DNA from: Verrucomicrobiota bacterium
GTDB lineage: Bacteria; Verrucomicrobiota; Verrucomicrobiia; Limisphaerales; CAIMTB01
Length of the DNA stretch: 34,914 nt
NCBI GenBank assembly: GCA_963205105.1
Contig: CAUJJW010000199.1
Location: 1 to 34,914, forward strand
Reading direction: 5' to 3'
A program made the position numbers and the translations under genes. Below the pieces are notes generated by a model that worked only from the letters and a program-made list of their open reading frames with translations, ran no database searches and had not been told where the DNA came from. Positions within the stretch are counted from its first letter, which is position 1; the number at the start of each line of letters is the position of its first letter. This document shows, piece after piece, positions 26,101 to 33,200 of this stretch.

Positions 26101-26657
26101 TTGCCTGCTCCGCCATCGTTTGGAATCCGTGGACAGGCGAACAGGTCGGCCCGCCCATGCCCCACCTGGATGGCGTGTTCGCCGCCACCTTCAGTCCCGA
26201 CGGACGCATCATCGCGACGGCCGGTGAGGAAAACGCCGCCTTCCTGTGGGATGCCGTCACCCGGCGCCGCCTCACCCCGCCGCTGCGCCACCTCGGCTTT
26301 GTCCGTCACGTCGCCTTCAGCCCGGATGGCCTCTACCTCCTCACTTCCAGCTACGATGGCACCGCCCGGGTCTGGGAAGTCGCCACCGGAGAAGCCATCA
26401 CCCCCGCCCTTCGCCACCAGGCAGGGGTCGTCTCTGGCACGTGGTCCGCCAACGGCCACGAGGTCGCCACCGCCTCCTACGACGGAACCGCGCGCCTCTG
26501 GAATGTCGCTCCCACCTCCCTGCCGCTGGTCAACCTTCGACGCCAAGCCGAACTCCTTTCCGCGCATCGACTCCTCCATCCCAGCGGCCTGACTCCGCTG
26601 ACCCGCGCCGAACTGGGCCAGCGTTGGATCGAATCCACACCTCCGCCACAGCCGTAG
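23124..26657 (+). CDS. Transmembrane Ser/Thr protein kinase with N-terminal zinc ribbon and C-terminal WD40 propellers
   Basis: The 1177-residue protein starts at a TTG; a later ATG (23223) would remove a conserved-looking zinc ribbon (Cys14, Cys17, Cys30, Cys33). The Hanks-type kinase domain (about 67-330) is complete: glycine loop AHGGMGVVYRA, Lys97 (VAIKLLL), HRDLKPSNIL with Asp190, DFG with Asp208, and GTPNYLAPE. One membrane span follows (about 355-377; LLAGASATILLVVVALITTL), then a coiled linker and about 15 WD40-like repeats (465-1140; FSPDGxxxATASxDxTxRLWD), enough for two propellers. The topology implies a cytoplasmic kinase and a periplasmic sensor. With the preceding sigma gene it probably forms one signalling unit. 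The ligand is unknown. Confidence 0.93.
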   Translation: MDQEPSDRTSVRSCGRCGAPLRRHAFGSVCGRCMIESASSFKTPAPPLATEPPQPDPVEVSEVPFGDYILEKEIAHGGMGVVYRARQLSLDRIVAIKLLLLGRHASQESLQRFRREAQSAAILRHPNIVAVHEVGQHDGQPFIAMEFVDGSNLADVVRPGPLPPRIAADHARTIAVTVQFAHAHGVLHRDLKPSNILVDPLGQLRLTDFGLAKRLDGGSDLTETGRLLGTPNYLAPEAASGRNHAVGPPGDIYAIGAIFYELLTGRPPFLAESIQETLLRIRDTDPVPPRALNRAIPVDAETICLKCLDRNPQQRYPTADALAEELSRFLEGKPILARPVTRAEKVLKWARRQPLLAGASATILLVVVALITTLAVANFRIAHANHTTRLHAEENRRQLANLEAQTANHLAFDGDTFAALPWLVDALELAQGHPHEEDAHRRRIATFLQGKPQLVQVGFHDAFVLGVSFSPDGSRVLSHAEDRSVRIWKSDFHSESNAQNTNLPVLVHQHPVLFARFTPDGRQVATLTSDSALHFWDPELGTETVEPIALRPPGGVFDLHPTGPDIVAILTNGVRIASAPSLLPNGQPVAEGMDVFMARYSPDGKCLSLVTTDGRIVLWDTASGRMRDTVIRVEGRPSVVIFSADSQRIAAVIPRNHARVWDATTGAPITPLLIHSSSVYSAHLNSNGTRLVTAEWNSAAHLWDVNTGSRIGGPLAHSGGVRLARFSPDDQSFVTASWDTTVRLWDADTGASRHAILHHAGFSLSAAFSPDSRLIATASQDTAVRVWRLPPQDHQLILKHGSGLNVARYSADQRSILTPSWDGAAYLWNRETGSLRAKFPHPKGLSDARFALNDTHILTSCYDGITRLWRFQPSPEVVFTVTNKSAIEAIALSPDGSAFLTMDDSGNARIWRTQDGQPVTPPITHSAGIFSGTFSPDARVVALIDRDGNARIWNATNGQPAGPVLAHPTPGYSVQFSHDGQSLLTSHGGDGTIACSAIVWNPWTGEQVGPPMPHLDGVFAATFSPDGRIIATAGEENAAFLWDAVTRRRLTPPLRHLGFVRHVAFSPDGLYLLTSSYDGTARVWEVATGEAITPALRHQAGVVSGTWSANGHEVATASYDGTARLWNVAPTSLPLVNLRRQAELLSAHRLLHPSGLTPLTRAELGQRWIESTPPPQP

Positions 26658-26689
26658 CCCAGCCGGTTGCCGTCCCCCCCGGAGTCCCC

Positions 26690-26741
26690 GGTTCATGCTC
26701 CCATGACGTGTCCAAGTTTTTGGAGAACGTTCCTTCCTCTG
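26690..26741 (+). repeat. GGTTCATGG-ended repeat, copy 1 (right end lost)
   Basis: It begins GGTTCATG and shares the core GTGTCCAA ... GG-GAACG with copy 4, but the CCATGAACC end is missing or degraded. Confidence 0.6.
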
Positions 26742-26797
26742 AGCCTCCCCTCGTCATCGTACTCCTACTCCTCATCGTAATCCCCCCCGCCTCCCCA

Positions 26798-26849
26798 GGT
26801 TCATGGCCCGTGAGCATGGCGCCAGCGCCAGCGCCGCTCTCCATGAACC
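26798..26849 (+). repeat. GGTTCATGG-ended repeat, copy 2 (52 bp)
   Basis: GGTTCATGG and CCATGAACC form perfect 9-bp inverted ends. The core reads CCCGTGAGCATGGCG then CCAGCGCCAGCGCCGCTCT. It matches copy 5 (30317-30368) at 48 of 52 positions. Confidence 0.88.
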
Positions 26850-26856
26850 GGTCGTC

Positions 26857-26910
26857 CGTAGCGGCGGGCGTCTCGCCTGCCGTAGAGGGGGGCGTCTCGC
26901 CCCCCGGAAT
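26857..26910 (+). repeat. GTAGCGG/GTAGAGG double-hairpin repeat, copy 1
   Basis: Two adjacent palindromes, GGCGGGCGTCTCGCCTGCC and GGGGGGCGTCTCGCCCCCC, each preceded by CCGTAG or CGTAG and ending CGGAAT. A near-identical copy, with CGTCCCGCC in place of CGTCTCGCC, lies at 30259-30312. Confidence 0.88.
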
Positions 26911-26914
26911 CCCC

Positions 26915-26966
26915 GGTTCATGGCCCGTGAGCAGGTCATTTTTGAACAGGGGACTCTCCATGAACC
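26915..26966 (+). repeat. GGTTCATGG-ended repeat, copy 3 (52 bp, different core)
   Basis: Same length and ends as copy 2 (GGTTCATGGCCCGTGAGCA and CTCTCCATGAACC), but the middle 20 bases are unrelated (around TCATTTTTGAACAGGG). Confidence 0.85.
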
Positions 26967-27002
26967 TTTCCGTGGCAGCCATCGCGAGGGTTGAAACGGG
27001 CT

Positions 27003-27177
27003 CCCTCACCCCAACCCTCTCCCGGAGGGAGAGGGTGTCGCATATCCCGCACGGCGACATGCCGGAACTCCAGCCATCCGAGCCGTCGCGACCCGTTCCA
27101 GCCAACACCCGGCCCAACCCTTCGAAACCCGCGGGAACTATTCTCCCTCTCCCTCCGGGAGAGGGCCGGGGTGAGGG
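27003..27177. repeat. Pair of 33-bp inverted repeats, each itself a hairpin
   Basis: The left arm 27003-27035 is CCCTCACCCCAACC followed by CTCTCCCGGAGGGAGAGGG. The right arm 27145-27177 is its inverse, with 31 of 33 positions matching. Each arm contains the self-complementary CCCTCTCCC/GGGAGAGGG. The 109-bp spacer has no coding signal. Repeats of the CCCTCACCCC-AACCCTCTCCC type are widely dispersed in bacterial genomes. Confidence 0.88.
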
Positions 27178-27202
27178 CCGCTCGCTGCATTCCTCACTCC
27201 AC

Positions 27203-27259
27203 GGTTCATGGTCCCAATGCGTGTCCAAATCCCTGGGAAAACGCGCCTCTCCATGAACG
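27203..27259 (+). repeat. GGTTCATGG-ended repeat, copy 4 (57 bp, third core type)
   Basis: It begins GGTTCATGG and ends CTCTCCATGAACG. The core (TCCCAATGCGTGTCCAAATC, CCTGGGAAAACG) is related to copy 1 but not to copies 2, 3 or 5. Confidence 0.8.
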
Positions 27260-27411
27260 GGCTTCCCACATCTCCACGCCCAGAACCCATTTCGGTGGCC
27301 TTGTAACGTTTGTTCCCATTCCGGGTAGGACGAGGAGGACACCCTTTCGTCTCGCCCCGTCCGTGGGGTCGGCGAACCCAGGAGACCTGCCACGCCCCCC
27401 ATCCCGAACCC

Positions 27412-28422
27412 ATGCCCCTGCCCATGCCCATCCGCGTTTCATTCGCTAACCGTTCCGGCTGGGATCTACGTGCCGCTGTCCTCCTGATCCCTCTCCTCGT
27501 CGCCACCGCCTGCCGCGAATCCCATACCCTCGAATCCACCATCGCCCTGACCCCCGATCAGCTCGCCCGCGTTGGATCGAACATCATCTCCGTCGAATCC
27601 TTCCTCGCCCCTTCCGGTCAAGCGGGGACTGCCGACGAAAACCAAACCCACCTCAACCACCTCATCCGCCACGAACTCCTCTTTGCCGAAGCCCAACGCA
27701 TCGGCTTCGACCATAGCCCCGCCGTGAGCGACGCATTCAAGAAGCTCGTCGTCCAACGATTCGAAGAACACCTCGAAAGCCAAGCCACCACGGGATCCCC
27801 CACCGATTCCGAACTCGCCGAATTCCACGCGTCCCATGCCGAACGCTACACCACCCCGGAGAAGATCCACGCCGCGCTGATTCAACTTCGCCTGCCTCCC
27901 ACGGCATCGGCCGATCGCCGAAGCCATCGCCGTCAGGAAGTGGAATCGATCCGCGCTGCTATCCTCCAAAACCACGCCGATGCCTCCAACGCCAACGATC
28001 GCGTCGCCCCGTTCGCCGAACTCGCTCGCACCCGCTCCGATCATCCCGGAACACGTTCTGCCGGCGGTGACCTTGGCTGGTTGACCCGCTCCCATGCCGC
28101 CCAGTTCCTCCCCCGCGAGGTCGTCGATTGCCTCTTCCAGCTCTCCAATCCCGGGGATCTCAGCCCCGTTCTCGAAACCGCCGAGGGCCTCTTCCTCGTT
28201 CAACGCATCGACCGCCAGGCCCCGAAACTCAGTCCCCTTGAAGAGGTCAGGGAACGGGTGCGCCGAGATTTCACCCAGGCCCGCGCGTCGGCATCCGAGG
28301 CGAACCGCCTCGCCGACCTCCGCCGCCTTCATCCCGTCGAAGTCAATGAAGCGCGACTGAGCGAACTGGCTCGTCCCGAACCGACACTTGCCCGTCTGCC
28401 TGCCCGCACTCCCAACCGCTGA
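27412..28422 (+). CDS. PpiC/SurA-type peptidyl-prolyl isomerase, probable lipoprotein
   Basis: The 336-residue protein begins MPLPMPIRVSF and has a short signal peptide ending LLVATAC, with Cys34 in a lipobox-like position. A helical SurA-like N-terminal region (about 60-130; LNHLIRHELLFAEAQRIGFD) is followed by a parvulin-type rotamase region (about 130-270). Its landmarks are TPEKIHAALIQLRL, GGDLGWLTRSHAAQFLP and AEGLFLVQRI. Such proteins fold secreted or outer-membrane clients in the periplasm. The frame is open 34 codons further upstream, but the signal peptide argues for ATG 27412 (or 27424). The next gene starts 17 bp downstream and the third 4 bp after that, so a foldase for those exported proteins is a reasonable inference. 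The rotamase segment is degenerate in places, so catalytic activity is uncertain. Confidence 0.85.
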   Translation: MPLPMPIRVSFANRSGWDLRAAVLLIPLLVATACRESHTLESTIALTPDQLARVGSNIISVESFLAPSGQAGTADENQTHLNHLIRHELLFAEAQRIGFDHSPAVSDAFKKLVVQRFEEHLESQATTGSPTDSELAEFHASHAERYTTPEKIHAALIQLRLPPTASADRRSHRRQEVESIRAAILQNHADASNANDRVAPFAELARTRSDHPGTRSAGGDLGWLTRSHAAQFLPREVVDCLFQLSNPGDLSPVLETAEGLFLVQRIDRQAPKLSPLEEVRERVRRDFTQARASASEANRLADLRRLHPVEVNEARLSELARPEPTLARLPARTPNR

Positions 28423-28439
28423 TCAGCCCTTCCCTGCTT

Positions 28440-30206
28440 ATGTCCCGAATCCCACACATGCTTCGAAGACTCCCGCTCACGGGGCCGATGCTGGTTTGCG
28501 CCGCCCTGTTGTGCTGTCTCCCGGCGCAAGCCCTCGACTTCACCCAGAGGATCACCCTTCAACCGGGCTGGAATTCCGTGTGGCTCGAAGCGGACCCCAA
28601 GGACCGTCATCCAGCCGCCGTGTTCGCCGGTCTGCCGCTGATCAGCGCCTGGACCTGGTCCGAACGCATCTCTTCCACGGACTTCATTCAATCGCCCGAC
28701 GCCACCGGCTGGAATCGTGACCAGTGGCTCGTCTGGTTTCCGCCCCAACATCCCGAGGCCGCCGTCGCCAATCTTCACGCGATCCTTCCCCTCCGCCCCT
28801 ACCTCATCCGCCTCGGCGGCTCCAACGCGGTCGAATGGTCTGTGACCGGACGCCCCGTGCTGCGGGCCAGCGAATGGACTCCCGACCGATTCAACCTCCG
28901 CGGATTTCCCATCGACCCCGAACGTCCACCCACGTTCCGACAGTTCTTCCGCCCCTCCAGCGCCCACTATCGATCCGGTTCCGATCAACTCGAGGACATC
29001 TTCCGGCTCAGCCCGGACGGTCAGTGGAGTCGCGTCGCCGCCGATGAACTCATGGGCCGGGGCATCGCCTATTGGGTCTACAGCCGCGGAGCCTCGTCCT
29101 ACATCGCGCCGTTCAGCATCGAGGCCAACACCGGTGAACGTGTCGATTTCGATGCCACCCTGCGTCGGGTCGACCTGAACCTGCAGAACCACGGAGCCGG
29201 CCCCAAATCCATCCGCATCGAACCCGCCGGAGAGCACGCCTCACCGCTCCTGTTGTTTCCCCCGCCCTTTCCCGGACAAACCAACGCCGGCACACCTCTC
29301 GTCGTCCATGATCAGCCTCTCACCGCCAACGCCGCCCACCGCCTGAACATCGGCCTGGACCGATCCCGGCTCGCCACCTCGCCCGCGTCGGACCCCGTCA
29401 CCGGACTCCACACCAATCTGCTCAAGGTCAGCGACGGCGAAGGCACCCTGTTCAACCTCGGCATCGTCGCGATCATCGAGCCGGACACCGATGGCTTCAC
29501 CGGTTTGTGGGCGGGAACGGTCAACGTCACCAACGTGTCCACCACCACCGGCGCACCGGGCAGCCCGGGGGCCGTGCCACTCGGGTTTCCCATGCGCATC
29601 CTGATCCACGTCGATGACACCGGCGCCGCCTCCCTGCTCCGCGATGTCACGCTCATCTATCAGCGCACCGCCGCCGATGATGACACCGTTCCCGACGGCC
29701 CTACCCAACTCCTCACCGACCCCGCCCAGATCGCCCGCGTGCCCGCCGCCGATGTACGCGCCGGGGTCATCACCGGCCGCCGGCTGTCCGCCCCGCATTT
29801 CGAGTTTGCCCTCGCACCCGGCCAGTTCGGGCTGGCTCTCAGCGGAGTCTTTGCTCCCAGCAACGCCATCACGGGCACCCTGAGCATGCCCTCCAATCTG
29901 CCCACCCATCCGTTCCTCCATCGCTATCACCCCGATCACGGCACCAACCGGACCTTCGACATCTCCCGCAACCTTCAACTGAGCTTCGATCCCACCAACG
30001 CCCCGTCGTTGAACCCGGTTCAGACCATCGTGACGGGGTCTTACTCGGAAACGATCTCCGGCCTTCACCGGCAACCCCTCTTCACGTCGGGCTCCTTCCA
30101 GCTCCACCGGATTTCCACCGTGGGCCAACTGAACGTTACGCCCGTTTCCCGCACCCCTTCCGCTACCGCCACCGCCACCGCCACCGCTTCGACTTCCTCC
30201 CGCTGA
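28440..30206 (+). CDS. Secreted protein of unknown function, middle gene of the PpiC-LamG set
   Basis: The 588-residue protein has a signal peptide (LPLTGPMLVCAALLCCLPAQ, cleavage after AQA at about residue 31). The mature part starts LDFTQRITLQPGWNSVWLEA, an opening I associate with exported Verrucomicrobia proteins whose function is not known. The rest is beta-rich with no catalytic motif I recognise (SNAVEWSVTGRP, GIAYWVYSRGASSYIAPFSI, VDLNLQNHG). It ends in a low-complexity Thr/Ala/Ser tail encoded by an ACCGCC tandem run (30165-30186), length-variable in principle. It sits 17 bp after the PpiC-type gene and 4 bp before the LamG gene, so the three are almost certainly one transcript. A structural or adhesin-partner role is inference. 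Confidence 0.88.
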   Translation: MSRIPHMLRRLPLTGPMLVCAALLCCLPAQALDFTQRITLQPGWNSVWLEADPKDRHPAAVFAGLPLISAWTWSERISSTDFIQSPDATGWNRDQWLVWFPPQHPEAAVANLHAILPLRPYLIRLGGSNAVEWSVTGRPVLRASEWTPDRFNLRGFPIDPERPPTFRQFFRPSSAHYRSGSDQLEDIFRLSPDGQWSRVAADELMGRGIAYWVYSRGASSYIAPFSIEANTGERVDFDATLRRVDLNLQNHGAGPKSIRIEPAGEHASPLLLFPPPFPGQTNAGTPLVVHDQPLTANAAHRLNIGLDRSRLATSPASDPVTGLHTNLLKVSDGEGTLFNLGIVAIIEPDTDGFTGLWAGTVNVTNVSTTTGAPGSPGAVPLGFPMRILIHVDDTGAASLLRDVTLIYQRTAADDDTVPDGPTQLLTDPAQIARVPAADVRAGVITGRRLSAPHFEFALAPGQFGLALSGVFAPSNAITGTLSMPSNLPTHPFLHRYHPDHGTNRTFDISRNLQLSFDPTNAPSLNPVQTIVTGSYSETISGLHRQPLFTSGSFQLHRISTVGQLNVTPVSRTPSATATATATASTSSR

Positions 30207-30210
30207 TCCC

Positions 30211-33200
30211 ATGAAGACTCAACACTCTTCCCGGAACCCTTCCCACGAACCTGCCTTCCGTAGCGGCGGGCGTCCCGCCTGCCGTAGAGGGGGGCGTCCC
30301 GCCCCCCGGAATCCCGGGTTCAAGGTCCGTGAGCATGGCGCCTGCGCCAACGCCGCTCTCCATGAACCGTGCCTACGTCGCGGCGGGCGTCCGAGGCACT
30401 CCCTGGAATCCCAACGGGATTCCGCCCCGAAGCCCAGGGTTGGTCCGCGCAGCGGGCCTACCCTGGGTAAGGGACGAACCAACCCATCAAACCCAACGGG
30501 GTTGCGGCGGCTGGGCGCAACCCTGTTGCGGTTCGCCACCTTCCCGCACTGGAAACTGGGTCTCCTGCTGCTCCTCGCCCTGCTCACCAGCCCGCCGGCG
30601 ACCGCTTACGAATTCAGCGACGACGAAGTCGTCTTCAGCCCGGGTGTCTCCCAATCCGGCGGCGGAAGTTTCTACCTGAATGGAATCCTAGGCCTTCCCA
30701 ACTCACATGGTCCGGGATTCGCCCTGCTGGTTCCCCGCCAGCCCGGCCAGACGGTCACGTTCCAGCAATTCTCGGCCCGATTCAATTTTCGGGTCTTCGG
30801 CAACACGGGTCCCAATCCGTTTTCCTTCAGCTATGGAAACCAGATCACCCCTGGCCTCAAGGTCGTGTTCGACGCGTCTCCCGCTGCCGAGGGACCTTCC
30901 ACCATCTCGGTCTCCTGGAAGGGCGAGGAACTCGCTCGCATTACCAATGGGTACGTCGCGTTTCCTGCCCGGGCCTTTTCGATGCACTACGAGCCCACGA
31001 CCGGGCTTTCCGTTTCCATGGTCGATTACCATGGCAACACCATCCCCATCCTCGACCGGAAGAGCATCCTTTGGGATCCCGCACCCGGCTCACGCTTTCG
31101 CTTCGACAGTCCCAACACCGGCGGAGACCTCAACGCCTTCATCAAAAACCTCAACGTCAGCGGCATCCCCACTCCCTACCTCCAAACTCCGCTCCCCGCT
31201 CGGACCACCTTCCAGGACCAACCGTTCAACATCCCGGTCACGGCCGGTGTGTGGGACCCACTGACCGACAATCTCCAGTTCTCCATCGCATCCGAACCTC
31301 CCTCCCTACTCACCACGAACGGCGTCACCCTCTCGTATGCCAATCCAACCAACGCCACGTTCACCGTCCAGCCCAGACACGGAGCCTATGGCATCGCTCA
31401 GATCACCGTACTCGCCGGTTACGGAGGGGGCCTCCCGCTCGTTCCCATCGGCCAATACCAACACACCATCCTCTCCAACGTGCCACCCACGTTGTCCATC
31501 GCCGGTGACCTTTCCGTCCCTCAGGGCGCCACCCGAATCGTCCCCTTCTCCGTCGGCAGCCAAAACTGGCCCCTGAACTCGCTCGACATCGCCATTGTCA
31601 GTTACCCCACCCAACTCGTCGCCGCCAGCTCCCTGTACATCCTTCCCGTCGACGGCGCCCCCAGCCAACGCAACCTCATCCTTACCCCGGCGCTCGACCA
31701 AACCGGCACCGGCACCCTCGTCGTGCGGGTCACCGATGGATCCGGAGATTCGGTCACCAACACCCTCCAGCTGACCACCACCCCCTCCACCACCCCGCCC
31801 ACCGTTCTCGGCGCCGGCTCGTCGCTCTCCTTCAACGAGTATTCGGGCTTCCGCCAGTACGCCGTGGACCTGAATCCCACCGAATTCGCCCTCGGCTCCA
31901 CCGCCACCTTCGAAGCCTGGGTGCGCCCCACCCAACTCCTCGACGACCGCCTCAACTTCGTCGTCCACGCCGGAATCCCCTCTCCTCGGCAGGCTATGGT
32001 GCTCGCTCTCCAGAAAGACGGCAGCCCCTCCTTGTCGAACTGGCAGAATGATGCCGTCCCCACCAACGCCACGCGCAAGGTCACCCTCAATCAGTGGCAT
32101 CACCTCGCCGCCGTCGTCTCAGGACAGGCCGTGACCTTCTACGTCGACGGCGAGGTCTCCGCCACCGCGGTGCTCCCCAGCATGCCCGCCATCGCCGCCG
32201 GCCAGATCTACCTCGCCCACGAACCCATCGAAACCAAGATCGACCGACCCTTCATCGGACAACTTGATGAGGTCCGCATCTGGAGCACCGCCCGTTCCGC
32301 CGCCGAAATCAAGGAATCGATGAACCTCCGGGTCCGCCCCGACAGCCCGGGCCTCCGACGGGACTTTCGTTTCGACGAAGGCTTCCTCCACTTCGACGGC
32401 GGCCCTGGTGGCGCGCCCAGCGCTCGAACGTATCTCGGGGCGAGAGCCATCGACTCCAGTGCCAGTCAGCGGCCCATCATCCTCGTCTCTTTTCCAACCT
32501 ACCTGCCCGGCATCGGCCTTCAGTCTTCCGTCAATGTGGAGGAGGATGTGCCCTCACCCATCGGACTCGGCGCCATGGTCCGCGGCACTAATGCCTGGGG
32601 AGCCGGTAGCGTTATTCGCGAGGTGTTCTTCGGTCCCGCCGGGACCGTGCTCACCAACGGCCTGCTCGCCAGCCCTGGTTTTCCCAATCGTCCTGACGTT
32701 GTCACCGCGTCCGGACTCAGCCTCGAAGTCCCACCGGGCGGCCCCTCGCTCTACGGCCAACGCATCCGCGGACTCCTCCTCGCCCCCGAGTCCGGCACCT
32801 ACGCGTTCGCCATCGCCAGCGCCCACGAGGGCCAACTCTGGCTGGGCACCGACGATTCTCCCGCCAACCTCCAGCGCATCGCCACCTCGCCCGCGTCGGG
32901 AATCCCGTTCCGCCGCTTCGACATCAGCCCATCCCAACAGATCGGCACCGTCACCCTTCAGGCCGGCCAACGCTATGCCTTTGAGGTCCGCCATCAGGCC
33001 GGCGACAGCGCGTCCGGAAACCCTCACCTCTCGGTCCAGTGGACCCTTCCGAGCGGCACCGTCGAGTCCCCCATCCCCGCGTATCGGGTTCTGCCCTTCG
33101 GCTCCCCTCCCGCCTCCGACCCGCTCACTCTGCAAATCGCACTGAAGCCGGACTGGGGCTCCCTCCAGCTCAACCAGAGCCTCGCCTCCTACCAGCCCAA

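Larger units (their letters stand above)
26658..27411. other. 754-bp gene-free stretch crowded with dispersed repeats
   Basis: The gap between the kinase and the PpiC-type gene holds four members of one palindrome-ended repeat (26690, 26798, 26915, 27203), one GTAGCGG/GTAGAGG double-hairpin repeat (26857), and one pair of 33-bp inverted repeats (27003-27177). Open frames here on either strand are translations of these repeats. From 27260 to 27411 I see no repeat and no convincing promoter; an AGGAGA at 27380 is too far from the next ATG to be its ribosome site. Confidence 0.8.

Noticed and set aside
26246..27256. Plus-strand open frame of 336 codons from the kinase tail into the gap
   Set aside because: The first part is a shifted frame of the WD40 region and the rest is repeat translation.
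26530..27402. Minus-strand open frame of 290 codons across the repeat-rich gap
   Set aside because: It overlaps the kinase end and consists mainly of translated dispersed repeats; no start signal or domain.
30329..30679. Plus-strand open frame of 116 codons starting MSMAPAPTPLSMNRA
   Set aside because: It is a repeat translation in a different phase; the real gene runs in the phase of ATG 30211 to the window end.
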